Source: Apostichopus japonicus (lineage: Eukaryota > Echinodermata > Holothuroidea > Aspidochirotida > Stichopodidae). Taken from it: a stretch of 64,000 nt of DNA. Below, piece after piece: positions 13,001 to 23,992 of this stretch; position 1 is the first letter of the stretch; the number at the start of each line of letters is the position of its first letter. The position numbers were made by a program, and so were the translations under genes. The stretch covers positions 28,421,501 through 28,485,500 of the forward strand of contig NC_092580.1 of assembly GCF_037975245.1 (NCBI RefSeq), in the 5' to 3' direction. Under the pieces are notes generated by a model. It worked only from the letters and a program-made list of their open reading frames with translations, was not told where the DNA came from and searched no databases.

Positions 13001-14147
13001 GAAATTTCCAACACTTTAGCAATGACTTGAGTTTCAAATCAGGTGGAACACAGCCACCATCTTTACCAATTCAAGAATGCAATTTTGAGAGGCATTTAAG
13101 AATCCAGTATTTACTCGCAACGGTCACAAATCAATAGAAACCGTGCGAAAAGCTGTTACAATTATCTCAACTGTATTTGGAGAGTCGAAAAGTGAATTCC
13201 AATCGGGCGAGTTTGCAACATTCGGCGGTTCTTTGCCATTACAAGTCTCGTTTTCCACGGTCTACGACTTTCGTCCGTTTCTTCCCATTTGGGAGGATCA
13301 AATTACCTCGTCGAATTATTCTTGCTTGTCAGCTTTATCTCTTCGATCTTCACGGTCAGTCAGTTCCCAACCTTGAAAAGATAGTTTGTTTCAAATTTCT
13401 CTCAAATCTCCAGAGACGAGCTGTACGAGGCCTGGCGAATCTTTACTCCAGTGCTCCATAAGATTGAAAAGGACAAACCAAAACCAATCCCGTACAAATA
13501 CGGAGGGTAAGATGTCATGTCTTGTTTCATATTTCAGGATAATATTACATTTACCAGCAAAAGATGAATTATCTGTCTCACCTTTTCTTTGGCCCTCTTT
13601 CTCTTCAAAAAAATAAAATAAAATAAGCTTTCCAGTCTCGGAAATGATTTTCTCCTCAAGTTACGAGTATTTAAGAGCAACTGGATGTGTTTATATAGCA
13701 AGTTTTCTTACCAAACAGTCACAAGTTCAAATTGTACTGTTATGGTATTAAATCTGGAGCGATTAACACCCCCCCCCCCCCCGAATAGAGGTCCCTCTTC
13801 GTTAGCCATGTGGTGGCAGCACAGCCACACTCTTCTATTATGTCATTTGTTTGCTGCAGTTTCTAACACACATGTTATACCTATTTGCTATATCAATTGA
13901 ATGAAGAAAAAAAAATCTGTTGAAATATGAAATATTTCGCATGAAAAATGAGAAAGTTATATGGATGATTGAGAGTAAGGTTATAACCAAACAAAAAGTC
14001 TTGTTTGGAAAATTGAACAAATTTGAATAAAATATTACTTGTTCTGTGTTTCTATTCAGTCGTGGACCAAAGGAATACGATGAACTTGCAGAGAAGAACA
14101 ATTTCGCTTTCACCGGCACTTACAAATGGAAGAATCCAAACTTGTGA
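3990..14147 (+). CDS. G6PD: Glucose-6-phosphate dehydrogenase, 5'-incomplete (11 exons)
   Basis: Catalyses the first, NADPH-producing step of the oxidative pentose phosphate pathway (glucose 6-phosphate to 6-phosphogluconolactone) in the cytosol. Exons: 3990-4098, 6336-6553, 7469-7627, 8095-8220, 8777-8870, 9334-9520, 10831-10860, 11289-11494, 12279-12355, 13414-13506, 14060-14147. All junctions are GT-AG and keep frame, giving 461 codons plus TGA. Numbering from the first full codon, the substrate/active-site motif RIDHYLGKE is at residues 145-153 and EKPFG at 117-121; a constant offset of 53 matches human Asp200, His201, Lys205 and Lys171. The C-terminal KPKPIPY segment of the structural NADP site is present. 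About 53 N-terminal residues with the GASGDLAK dinucleotide-binding motif are missing and not recognisable in 1-3989, so the gene starts upstream. No frame damage is seen. Identification rests on remembered family sequence. Confidence 0.96.
4099..6335 (+). other. G6PD intron
   Basis: No exon seen. Pyrimidine-rich tracts lie near 4540-4600 and 6020-6180; the open frames there reflect low-complexity sequence. Confidence 0.6.
6336..6553 (+). CDS. G6PD: G6PD exon: LYYLALPP segment
   Basis: 218 nt after a TACAG acceptor; starts in phase 0 and ends with two bases of a Thr codon before GTAAAT. Encodes the Rossmann-domain part containing [13 protein letters not shown], which corresponds to NRLFYLALPPTVY in human G6PD. 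Confidence 0.95.
6725..6790 (-). mobile_element. LINE 3'-tail fragment with (ATT)n
   Basis: On the minus strand this reads a GCGCC-containing stretch, then GCGCATTATAAGTCTTATT, then an ATT repeat. The same arrangement occurs at 28175, 31430, 41752 and 62385. This is typical of 5'-truncated L2/CR1-type LINE ends. It lies in a G6PD intron. Confidence 0.55.
7469..7627 (+). CDS. G6PD: G6PD exon: active-site motif RIDHYLGKE
   Basis: 159 nt, completes the split Thr codon and ends two bases into an Arg codon. Contains [14 protein letters not shown] and [14 protein letters not shown], the G6PD signature with the catalytic His and substrate-binding Lys intact. Confidence 0.97.
8095..8220 (+). CDS. 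G6PD: G6PD exon: FGPIWNRD segment
   Basis: 126 nt between a TTTAG acceptor and GTGAGG donor. Encodes [16 protein letters not shown] and [17 protein letters not shown], conserved beta+alpha domain sequence. Confidence 0.95.
8777..8870 (+). CDS. G6PD: G6PD exon: DVMQNHL segment
   Basis: 94 nt after GACAG. Encodes [20 protein letters not shown] and ends in phase 0 at Lys. Donor is GTTTTT, weaker than the others in this gene. Confidence 0.95.
9334..9520 (+). CDS. G6PD: G6PD exon: [11 protein letters not shown] segment
   Basis: 187 nt after TGCAG. Encodes [22 protein letters not shown] and [12 protein letters not shown], ending one base into a Gly codon before GTGAGT. Confidence 0.96.
9521..10830 (+). 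other. G6PD intron
   Basis: Intron of 1.3 kb, strongly AT-rich toward its 3' end. The 77-codon open frame at 10049-10282 has no recognised homology and no splice context. Nothing else is seen. The other G6PD introns (7628-8094, 8221-8776, 8871-9333, 11495-12278, 13507-14059) likewise contain only simple repeats. Confidence 0.55.
10831..10860 (+). CDS. G6PD: G6PD 30-nt micro-exon (VPFLLRCGK)
   Basis: Only 30 nt, bounded by TTTTTCACAG and GTAATT. Completes a Gly codon, encodes VPFLLRCGK and gives the first base of an Ala codon. Human G6PD has this sequence inside one larger exon, so an extra intron (10861-11288) separates it from the next exon here. Confidence 0.92.
11289..11494 (+). CDS. G6PD: G6PD exon: [11 protein letters not shown] segment
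   Basis: 206 nt after TTCACAG. Encodes [28 protein letters not shown] and [11 protein letters not shown], part of the dimer-interface beta sheet. Ends in phase 0 before GTATTT. Confidence 0.96.
11641..11669. repeat. (CTGT)n microsatellite
   Basis: About seven consecutive CTGT units in a G6PD intron, followed 100 bp later by a short (TA)n tract at 11766-11781. Confidence 0.9.
12279..12355 (+). CDS. G6PD: G6PD exon: [12 protein letters not shown] segment
   Basis: 77 nt after TTTCAG. Encodes [17 protein letters not shown] and NFVR, ending two bases into a Thr codon before GTGAGT. Confidence 0.95.
12787..12830. repeat. 11-bp tandem repeat, 4 exact copies
   Basis: Four exact copies of ATTAATACTTC in the G6PD intron between the exons at 12279 and 13414. 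Confidence 0.95.
13414..13506 (+). CDS. G6PD: G6PD exon: KPKPIPY structural-NADP segment
   Basis: 93 nt. The acceptor CTCCAG is chosen because it restores [13 protein letters not shown] (human [13 protein letters not shown]). Also encodes [14 protein letters not shown]; the family uses this stretch for the structural NADP site. Donor GTAAGA. Confidence 0.94.
14060..14147 (+). CDS. G6PD: G6PD last coding exon
   Basis: 88 nt after TATTCAG. Encodes [14 protein letters not shown] and the C-terminal GTYKWKNP, then TGA at 14145-14147. The family C-terminus (human GTYKWVNPHKL) is complete to within a residue. Confidence 0.95.
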
Positions 14148-14470
14148 AAACTCGGGAGAATCTAATCCAGCAGATTATATTTTTAAGATCTTGTACTTTC
14201 ATTGGACTATATGGGATAAATTTGTGGTGGGTCTGGTCGTCGACAAAGTATATACTTTCCCCTCTTTCTACGCTTTTTAGTAAAATATTTTAGTAAAATA
14301 TTTCTTAGACTTTGATGAAAAGATTCCTCTAGGACTGCAGTTGTCTGTCAATATGATTTTGTGTGAATGCTATTGTGTGTTTGGTCTACAATATAATTAA
14401 CCAGTTATGAACTGCCTGTTCTTCTCTTCATTGCAAGTATTGTATTAATAAAGAACACAGTTGGATGATA
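14148..14470 (+). other. G6PD: G6PD 3'UTR with poly(A) signal
   Basis: Non-coding sequence after the G6PD stop. A canonical AATAAA lies at 14447-14452, about 300 nt downstream, so cleavage is expected around 14465-14480. No other AATAAA intervenes. Confidence 0.7.
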
Positions 14471-14774
14471 ATATTGTCATTGTGAGTGCAAAACAAAAAA
14501 ATCTTTGAATATTCAAAATTGGTGGAAAATATTAACTAATTGGATTTGGGCTGAGAGTGGATCAAGTTGTTTTGGCATTTTTCGTGCCCAGGTTCCATCT
14601 TGGGAGACGGTTATTAAAAAACAGGTTGGATTGTAATTCAGTGAGAGAATAAATCAAAGGAGACTACCATTGTTGGGAGAAATTAATTAATTATTCATGA
14701 GTTCAGAATAGAAGATAACGTCAATTGTGGGTCAATTTAAAAGTGCCTTGGCAAACGATACTTTGATTTTCATT

Positions 14775-15055
14775 GAAGTGTTCGTAAAATGGGATCAGCA
14801 TGTTGCCATAAATGAGATTAGTAAGGTGCCACAAAATGGGATCATAAATTGGTATGGTGCCATAGAATGGTATCCATAGGCTGCTATTATGCCATAAATT
14901 GCACAGTAAAATTGGTGTGTCATAAAATAGGATATTTAGTATTAAAGATGGTATGGAGCCATCAAGTGGGATCATTTCATTGCTATGGAGTCATAAATGG
15001 AATAAATGAATTTGTATCATGGCATAAAATCAAACAGTCAATACGGAGCCAAGAG
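14775..15055. repeat. Degenerate repeat with CCATAAAATGGGATCA-like core
   Basis: Diverged units of roughly 30 bp, each with a variant of TATGGTGCCATAAAATGGGAT, follow one another through this stretch. Unit boundaries are blurred by substitution and indels, so the array looks old. Confidence 0.6.
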
Positions 15056-16715
15056 AATTAGTAGTTACTACTATGGTGTGGCATGCAATTGTGACCTCCC
15101 AAGTTGTGGTTTCTTTGCTTAAATAGTTTTTTTTTAAAGACCCTGTCAAGGTTTCAAGTTTTTCTGGTATTATCAGATGGAATATGTTTTCTTTTGTGCA
15201 GAATGACTAAATACTTTCATACTTTTGTTGTTGCTGTGTTTAGTTTAGTACTAGCATAAGCACAAAACATGTCATTGTTATATATGCAGCTCATTCCCTT
15301 AGGATTTTTGCCCCCCAAATCGTCTCCATTTTTAATTTAGTATACAATATTTACAGCTTCACACTATAACATGGTGCTTCTTGGGTTTTCCATTAACATT
15401 TTCAAATAGGTTAGTTTTCATTCTGTAGCTTTTGTCTTTAGACATTTATACTCGCTGTAGAATTATAGAAAGGCCAATATGCCTTGGAAGTCTGCAGATT
15501 TCTGGTTTGTTTTCTGTACTTCCAAGGAAATATCAAAATGTTAGTTGAAAAGCCTGAAACTTTTCACAAGTGATGCCTCAAAATAAGTAATACTTTCCTA
15601 TGTATGGGATGATGAATACCAGTAATCCTACATGAAGTTTCATGTTGCCATAGAAACTGAAATGGCTCTGTTTTGCTGGTATTCTTTATATACGTCTGGT
15701 TAAAGACAGCAACAAAAATCAATAAAATTGTTTGATATCTAGAGAAGAAGTATATGAAAACCAAATTTAAATTGCCTGTCATAATTATTAATCGCTGAAA
15801 TTTTTTCAAAAAAGCTTTTGGAATTAATTGGTCTTTTCTATGCAATTAAATGAAAAATTGCAATAAGTCTTCTGGCCTTTGGTGCTTAATTTCTTCATCT
15901 TTTGATGATCTTTATCATTTTTTATCAAATATTTTAATGACATAATTGATAGGAAAATTCTGGTGTAAGCTTTCTGTGACAAAAACTCCATGAAAACTCA
16001 CAAAAGGTTATAAACACTGATTGGAAAACCCAATTAAATAACCGAGAGTCTAATTATCTCTAGGGTGGCTTTTACAAGATAAGTTGAAGAAGAGGTAAAG
16101 CCTTTGTTCAATGGCCCGGTGTACATCTTAAGTCATCAACACTAATGGATTTTGAACAGGTGTTCCTTTTTGACTTGGATTGTAAAAAGAAATTTTTCAT
16201 ATTTTTTCATATAATGTAATCATTTACAAAAATTTCACAAAATCTGAATTCACTATTAGATATATCATTAGCATGCTATGCTCTGAACTTTTTTATTCAA
16301 AACTTTAATTCAACATGAAACAATATTATTGGTAGATTTATGCAGAGAAAAAATAGTAGATATTATCCATAACTTTTGTGTTTTGTTTTTCACTTTTTAT
16401 TTTCTTTGGCAGATTCAATGAAGAAAAAATAGAGAACATTTAAGCATTTAATAAAAATCATGTTTTTAAACATAAAAATTTCAAATTCGTAGTCTTTTGC
16501 AGACTTTTCTCCTCTCAGGCACTTGTAGACATGATCATAAAGTTTCAAACTGTCAGACAGGGTCATCATAAAGGACTTTCAGACAAAGATCCTGTTAGAA
16601 ACTATCACACAGACACAATTAGACACTTTCTGACACTCAAAGAGAGAAAAGACTGTTAGCAAACTGCTTAGCTAAGTGCAAGTAGCTTGTGTAGGTAAAT
16701 ATCTAAAAGTTAGAG

Positions 16716-16757
16716 GTCCTGACATTTCGATTCCTAGCAGGATCTTCTTCAAAGGAA
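16716..16757 (-). ncRNA. Hammerhead-ribozyme-like sequence (degenerate)
   Basis: On the minus strand: CCTT, TTGAAGA, a short stem with loop (GATCCTGCTAGGAATC), then GAAATGTC and AGG. This resembles the type I hammerhead order (CUGANGA, stem II, GAAA, minimal stem III, cleavage base) known from Penelope-like retroelements. The first core base is T instead of C, so it is probably inactive. Confidence 0.35.
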
Positions 16758-17061
16758 TGGTAAGATAAAAGGAAGATTCCTCTTTCCTGTTTATCTTAAC
16801 CTCTTCTTTGTTGTGTCTATTCAAGTTTGTTCTATTCATTGCTCATCTGTCCATCTGTGTCTCTTAATGTGTGTTCATTCATACTTAGTAAAGATTCCTA
16901 AATCCTATTGGTCCATTCAGGTCAGCTGACCGTGGTTAATCCTGTGAGTAACGCACGGTAAAATTACGGGACATCACTTTAATAAATCTTTGGTTATATG
17001 TAACCAAAAATGTTTTGTTTTATGATTTTTCCCCCACACAAATGGTAGTGTATGAATGAAC

Positions 17062-17193
17062 GGGGTTCATCAACGGTCTAGCGTGCGTTACATGATTAAT
17101 GCACTCCAGGTGTTAATGCTATCGCTGGATGCATTATCCCCCGATCGTGCATTAATCCTGTGAGTAACGCACGCTAGACCGTTGATTAACCCC
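17062..17193. mobile_element. Foldback (inverted-repeat) element
   Basis: Arms 17062-17103 and 17148-17193 are inverted copies, sharing the perfect 20-mer AACGGTCTAGCGTGCGTTAC and its complement, plus matching GGGGTT and ATTAATGCA ends; one arm has a 4-bp extra stretch. A third partial arm occurs at 16935-16962. Probably a non-autonomous DNA element. Confidence 0.75.
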
Positions 17194-17209
17194 TTATTTA
17201 ATTTCAGTT

Positions 17210-17246
17210 TAGCTTCTGTAGAAGTTCCTGCTAGGATCGAAATGTC
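17210..17246 (+). ncRNA. Hammerhead-ribozyme-like sequence (degenerate)
   Basis: Shares TCCTGCTAGGATCGAAATGTC-type sequence with the copies near 16716 and 21319. The core reads CTGTAGA rather than CTGANGA, so a functional ribozyme is unlikely; it is best read as a decayed member of the same repeat, inverted relative to the copy at 16716. Confidence 0.3.
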
Positions 17247-19740
17247 TCACCCTCAAACCTATCAGACACTGTCAGACATCAGACAAAGAAACTGTCAGAC
17301 ACCATCAGGAACAGACAATGTCATAGATGTAACCTTTGAACCCATCAAACCTGCAAAGTCAATTACATTGAGAAACGTGTCAAAAGCCTTTAAGCAATTG
17401 AAATGCCGATCCTTTTCTCTCTTTTATTTCTTTCTCCTCTTGAGATGTGATTGTGACAAACAATAAAATATTGTCTTAGTTTCTTTAAGGGAAGCAGTTA
17501 ATAATGGCCAAAACTAATTAATCCCTGCTCATTCTGCTACTGGTAATATAATTACGAGTTGTTACAGCAGCAGTATTAACACTAGGAAACACAATACACT
17601 TATATATCATTACATGAACCAACACAATAAAATGACACCAACCCCTCCAACTTTTAAATTGAAATTTACTAATGGTAGAATGTGTGGTATCCAGTTTTCT
17701 TACGGTCACACCTTATGGAGAAAACAAGATCTGATTTTCTGTCACTGCTAGAACAAATTAAACTTGAGAAAAGCTAAAAACACTAGCTTTAGTAATCACT
17801 GGACAACCATTTCATTTAAATTAACACCACAGGAATGGTGATGGCACCACAAGTAGCACCCTCAATGGTACATACAAGAAGAGTCCAGGTACGAATCCAG
17901 GGGGTGGGTGGGGTGACTTCCCCTTTCAATCCCCTTTCAACTTCGCACAAAAATTTGAAAGTAGTTACAATACTAGCACAATCTGTCATTTAGACCTAAT
18001 TGTAGACCTACCTATAAATTTATATTATTTCTTACTCTGCCTGGAATAGTACCATTTGACATCTACAATTTTCAACTTTTCTGGGAGGACACCCAACCCC
18101 ATTTACATGTGATTTGACTTCAACAACCCCACGGTCTCACCTCTCTATACAATCGTGGATCCCCTCCCCCAACCCCCCTGATATTGTCTTGTTGCAATAT
18201 CCTGAACCTACAAAATCTCTCTAAAAAGCTGAATACAATCAGAATTTAAAATTGTACAACAATCATTTCCTAAGTTCCTTATAGACATACCTCATGTGTA
18301 TCCAAACCTGTCCAATTCTTGTATTTTTCAAACACTGTTACAAGAGCAGATTTTTTATTGGGTGGCTGTAATTCACTTAATCTGTCTATAAACCTTGAGG
18401 AATGTTATATAACATCAGATTCAAAAAGAAATTTACGCTAGAATAATCGTTACTACGACGACCAGGGAGGCTTAACTTGCTATGATGACAAAACATTATA
18501 AACGGCAAAATTCCTTGGTCAAAAATCCTGAGTGACTGCAAATCTATTAACCAACCATGTCACGGTTGTATAGAAGTGCATTTTTTAAATGAGCCTGGCT
18601 AGTGGTATCCCTGGAAATACAAAGCTGGAAGGTTTTCATTATATGAATGGCAAACAGGAGTAAACTGGTGAAGTAGCAATTTGCAACAACAAAAACAGAG
18701 AGATATATCTTAACTGGATGATTCAGTTATGAAGAATATAAACAAATGTATGCACACAAGATAAGTATATAACATATCTAGCATCATGAACTAATGAATC
18801 ACCTTAGTCTTGCATTCCAGCCGTTTTGAATTGGCAGTTGCTGAATCCATGGATTTTCAAAAAACAGTAATAACAGATTAAATTAAAATGTAAGTCAAGA
18901 TGTAAAAGCAGTGAGATGAGTGGAGTTTAAATGGAAAGAATACGTAGGTAGAAGAAAAACGTTACAATAAGTGCAAATAAAACAATGAGTCAATGATAGA
19001 TTGATAAGTTTTGAAATACTTGCTGCCTAAATTTAAACCATTTACCGACAATAATTTAAGTAAACTTGATGAACTTAAAAATAAAATAAGCTTTTACACT
19101 AATATGTAAATATATCCTTAGGATCAATATCTTTAAATCAATATAATTCATATTTTTATTCTCAACAAATAATCTTTATTCTTGGGAGAAGATAAGCGAT
19201 AAGTCTGGAAATAAGAACAATCATTTGGAATAAGCAATTGACTTAACAAAATGTAAAGATGGTTGAAACAGCAATTATGAGTTTAACAATATCCACGGTT
19301 GACATCATAGACTTACCACAAATCATTTCAATAGAAATGTCAATCAATAACTAAATTTACTCAATACCGACATTTAATTGTAAAGCAACGATTAAAAGAG
19401 CGATCGAACTGATTCTTGTACTTTTGTGTAAATCTCCATCAAAATCATTCACCGATAATTTACTGGCATGTGTCATTTTTTTTAGTACTGTTAAAAGTCG
19501 TAATTAACGAAAGTACAATCACAACCTTAATTGCCTTCTTTCAATATAGATCTGTGTTTTTCAATGAATCACCTTTCTCATGAAATTTGCTAAATATAGT
19601 TCACAATTCTTGATTATATATATAAATATATTTATGAATTTATAATATATATTTATGAAACAAAAACCCCCAAAACACAATTTTACAACATATACTAACT
19701 TATATATATGTGTGTATATATAAATATGAAGAAAAAAAAA

Positions 19741-19776
19741 CAATTTTACAACTTATATAAATAAGTTGTAAAATTG
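19741..19776. repeat. Short perfect hairpin
   Basis: Arms of 15 bp (CAATTTTACAACTTA and its exact complement) flank a 6-nt loop in very AT-rich sequence. The same arm also appears singly at 19677-19689. Confidence 0.8.
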
Positions 19777-21318
19777 AGTTTTCCCTGCCAAAATCATATA
19801 ATGTAACAAATCATAATGCACATTGAGTGTTCATCAACGATCTTTGTAAAAATATATTTCTATAAAATATGCAGTTAGTTTTATACTTTCATCAGCAGCA
19901 ACAGTCATTGAATCTTTCTGATCATATAAATCATATAAATACATCAAGTTCATTTTATGGAAAAATTGAAACAAAAGCTTAAAAGTTTGTTGACAAATTG
20001 GCTTTTAACATTTCTAGGAATTTAAATGATTAAAAACATGGTCTTTCCGTTACATACAGATCTTGGCCGACAAACGAGAAACCGAAAAAGCTGCTATCTT
20101 AATAGATGTTGTTAGAACTTTATCTTACAAATTCAGATCTTTCCATGTTGATCAAAGCATGATTTAGGAGAATACACTTGATTTGGCTATTGTCACTCTA
20201 GGATATTCTTTTTTTTTCTTTTTTTCTTTTTCATTAATCTTAATGAATTTTCACCCTCCTTTGGGTTTCCTTTCACAACAATTAACACTTGGGCTGAAGT
20301 TGTTCTTCTAGTTGTCTGAGGACCCAAACGACAAAGGATTTCTTGTCCCAGTTGAAGGATCCAAAAATATTTAAAATCTATAAAAGTAGGACCCACTTGA
20401 CAAAAATGCTGCATCTTTTGTACTTGATTTTCTTCTTAAGGAAACACACCTGAAATTTACTAAAATATTGATCAAAATTTGCTAAATCTCCACTGTGCTC
20501 ATCATAAACTTCTTCATTTTATTTCCATTTTTTTCATATTTTTAAAATTCATTTCTCTAATGTTTCTAGAACTTTTTTAGCAATGATTATAGGATTGTAA
20601 ATTTGTAATTAAAGCCCTTCTAATAAAGTTACCTTTTCTGACAACCTTTGACTGATATAATGTACACTATAATACAACAATTGGAATGTTTTATTTAGTA
20701 AAATTTATATATTCTTTGATATAACTGCAATTTTTCAATTACACTATAAAATCATAAAACCTACAAAACTAGCCACAAACCTTCATTTTCTCCACAAAGT
20801 CTTTAAAACTTTATGATACAAAAGTCATTAGTTTGTTAATTTGATTCTTTTAAAACAAAATGCTCATTACTTTTATTCTGCAAATTTTTTTGCACAAATG
20901 AGGTCTGAAAGCAAACTGCTTTAATTTGCTATACAAATATATTGCAATAATTTTTTTAAATATAATCACTCATGAAGATATGAATCAGTCTGACTGAAGA
21001 AACCACAACAATTTGATATCTTAGAGAGAGAACATGCTTTGCAGGTGGCAGTAATTATTCTTAAACAAGTGTTACCATTTGTTAAATTTCTAGCACGTTT
21101 ATGAGGAACGCTGAAGACTTTTAGCTTCATCAAATCCTCTCTTTGTCCCTCTACAGTTTATCTCCTACCTCTCCTCTTCCCCCTGTTGGTTTCTTTCTTC
21201 TCTCCATCCCTTGTCTACTAATCCCCTTACATCTATCTCTTTTTGTTCACCATGCTCATTAACCTGTCTGCATTCTGTGCATGTTTTTGTCCCTTTTGTT
21301 ACTGTTACTTGTCATTTA

Positions 21319-21354
21319 GCCTTTGAAGATCCTGCTAGGATCAAAACGTCAGGC
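21319..21354 (+). ncRNA. Hammerhead-ribozyme-like sequence (degenerate)
   Basis: Order seen: GCCT, TTGAAGA, TCCTGCTAGGA hairpin, TCAAAACGTC, AGGC. The outer GCCT and AGGC can pair as helix I. The conserved GAAA is changed to CAAA and the first core base to T, so it is likely inactive. Confidence 0.35.
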
Positions 21355-21433
21355 TAACTTGCTTTTACACATTCATCAGATCCTAGCAGCTATTCATACA
21401 TACTTGATAATTCTTTAATCTTTGACCAACATT

Positions 21434-21634
21434 AACAGCCACATAGCAACAATAGGAGCCACATAGCAACAATAGCAGCTACATAGCAACAATAGCAGCT
21501 ACATAGCAACAATAGCAGCCACATAGCAACAATAGGAGCCACATAGCAAGAATAGCAGCCACATAGCAAGAATAGCAGCCACATAGCAACAAAAGCAGCC
21601 ACATAGCAACCTTAGCAGCCACATAGCAACAATA
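21434..21634. repeat. 20-bp tandem repeat, about 10 copies
   Basis: Unit AGCAGCCACATAGCAACAAT with one or two substitutions per copy (AGCAGCT, AGGAGCC, GCAAGAAT variants). Intergenic or in distal CERK 3'UTR. Confidence 0.95.
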
Positions 21635-22206
21635 TGTTCATACATCAGAACATAGGAGCCAACAAGGTTAATTTGCAGCTATCCAGCAGATGTTTGAACA
21701 TGGATGATATAATAATAATGATGACCTAATTAAGGCAGAATTTATAGTTTTAATATGTCATAGTCCATCATAGTCCAGGAGAAAAGATTGCTTTTAATGT
21801 TTTCATAGCTATTCCAGTTTTCAAGATAGTCACCTTCATAATATGCTAAATCTCTGGAATGCTCCTTTGAGGCTAAAAGTTGACAAACCACTCAAAATCA
21901 GGGACAATCACCTTGATCTCCACAGATAATTTTAACCAAAAACACACAAAGAAATAAAAAAAATGAAAAACACACACACACACACAAAGCAAAAATTCAC
22001 AGGAGCTCATGACATGAAATGTAAAAAAAATTGAATTTATAAAAACACCTGGCATTTGCAATTTCTAACTGACAAAAACTTGGTAGACCCTGCACTGCAT
22101 ATTGTTGAACTGATATCATTACTTAAACAAATATCTCAGCATTTAAACAACTGATTCATGAGTACACAACTCACATGTTGTACTCATTCATATATTGTTC
22201 TCAACA

Positions 22207-23468
22207 CTAAGTACCCTGCAGCTCATCTTTTGATATGTGATCCACATCTTGGTACTCAAACCTAAGAACCCTGCAGCTCAACTTTTGATATGTGATCCAC
22301 ATCTTGGTACTCAAACCTAAGAACCCTGCAGCTCATCTTTTGATATGTGATCCACATCTTGGTACTCAAACCTAAGAACCCTGCAGCTCAACTTTTGATA
22401 TGTGATCCACATCTTGGTACTCAAACCTAAGAACCCTGCAGCTCAACTTTTGATATGTGATCCACATCTTGGTACTCAAACCTAAGAACCCTGCAGCTCA
22501 TCTTTGATATGTGATCTACATCTTGGTACTTAAACCTAAGAACCCTGCAGCTCAACTTTTGATATGTGATCCACATCTTGGTACTCAAACCTAAGAACCC
22601 TGCAGCTCAATTTTTGATATGTGATCCACATCTTGGTACTCAAACCTAAGAACCCTGCAGCTCAACTTTTGATATGTGATCCACATCTTGGTACTCAAAC
22701 CTAAGAACCCTGCAGCTCAATTTTTGATATGTGATCCACATCTTGGTACTCAAACCTAAGAACCCTGCAGCTCAACTTTTGATATGTGATCCACATCTTG
22801 GTACTCAAACCTAAGAACCCCGCAGCTCAACTTTTGATATGTGATCCACATCTTGGTACTCAAACCTAAGAACCCTGCAGCTCATCTTTTGATATGTGAT
22901 CCACATCTTGGAACTCAAACCTAAGAACCCTGCAGCTCATCTTTTGATATGCGATCCACATCTTGGTACTCAAACCTAAGAACCCTGCAGCTCAACTTTT
23001 GATATGTGATCCACATCTTGGTACTCAAACCTAAGAACCCTGCAGCTCAACTTTTGATATGTGATCCACATCTTGGTACTCAAACCTAAGAACCCTGCAG
23101 CTCATCTTTTGATATGTGATCCACATCTTGGTACTCAAACCTAAGAACCCTGCAGCTCAACTTTTGATATGTGATCCACATCTTGGTACTCAAACCTAAG
23201 AACCCTGCAGCTCAATTTTTGATATGTGATCCACATCTTGGAACTCAAACCTAAGAACCCTGCAGCTCAAATTTTGATATGTGATCCACATCTTGGTACT
23301 CAAACCTAAGAACCCTGCAGCTCATCTTTTGATATGTGATCCACATCTTGGTACTCAAACCTAAGAACCCTGCAGCTCATCTTTTGATATGTGATCCACA
23401 TCTTGGTACTCAAACCTAAGAACCCTGCAGCTCAACTTTTGATATGTGATCCACATCTTGGTACTCAA
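22207..23468. repeat. 55-bp minisatellite, 23 copies
   Basis: Twenty-three head-to-tail copies of a 55-bp unit that contains ACCCTGCAGCTCA, TTTTGATATGTGATCCACA and CTTGGTACTCAAACCTAAG. Copies are nearly identical; most variation is at two adjacent bases after CTCA (TC, AC, AT, AA). Nearly every unit has a CTGCAG palindrome. The unit is not a multiple of three and contains stops, so it is not coding. It starts about 440 bp downstream of the CERK stop and could be transcribed in a CERK 3'UTR. Confidence 0.97.
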
Positions 23469-23907
23469 GTCATATCCTAACACCTGATCCAATCACTGGT
23501 ACTCGATCCTTACCTTGGAACTTGATCCATATTAAAGTGGAACTCAAAGTTGGAGTACCCCCAAAGTTTCAATCAAAAGGTGAGTCCTGGCAGACTATCA
23601 GATTTATGCTGGCATATATGATGATACTAGGGCACTTAGGAAACCCACACACCCGTTAGACAACGTGGAGGCACGTGGAACGATCCCGCATTGCACAAGT
23701 CCACAATGGTTATCACCACCGGGTGCAGATTTCCCAACATTCCTTCTTTTAGCACCTTGGAATGTGTCTATAAGAATAATCTCGCCTGAATAAGCTCGCC
23801 TCAAGTTGCAGAGGAAGTCATTAAATATCTCGTCATTCTAAACCTGGAAGTCAGTTTAATAAAGCAGCAAATTTCTGGTGGTATCTGAATATTTTCATCC
23901 TCTTTTC

Positions 23908-23992
23908 CTAGTGGAAGCACAAGAGACCTGACCCTGTTCCTTCTGTGATCTCTGGGCCACGGGCAAATACTTGGATCAACTGGCAGTGGACC
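23908..23992 (-). CDS. CERK: CERK exon 13 (stop)
   Basis: 85 nt after CTTTCAG; encodes VHCQLIQVFARG and a short tail, then TAG at 23910-23908. Human CERK ends similarly (VHCQLVRLFARG plus a short tail). Confidence 0.95.

Larger units (their letters stand above)
14453..23907. other. Intergenic region between convergent G6PD and CERK
   Basis: About 9.4 kb with no supported gene; the right part may be CERK 3'UTR. It contains a degenerate repeat near 14770-15050, a foldback at 17062-17193, hammerhead-like sequences near 16716, 17210 and 21319, a small hairpin at 19741 and two tandem arrays at 21434 and 22207. The rest, notably 18200-21000, is AT-rich with no visible signal. Confidence 0.6.

Noticed and set aside
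22207-23468. CRISPR-like array
   Set aside because: The 55-bp units are head to tail with no variable spacers, and the DNA is eukaryotic.
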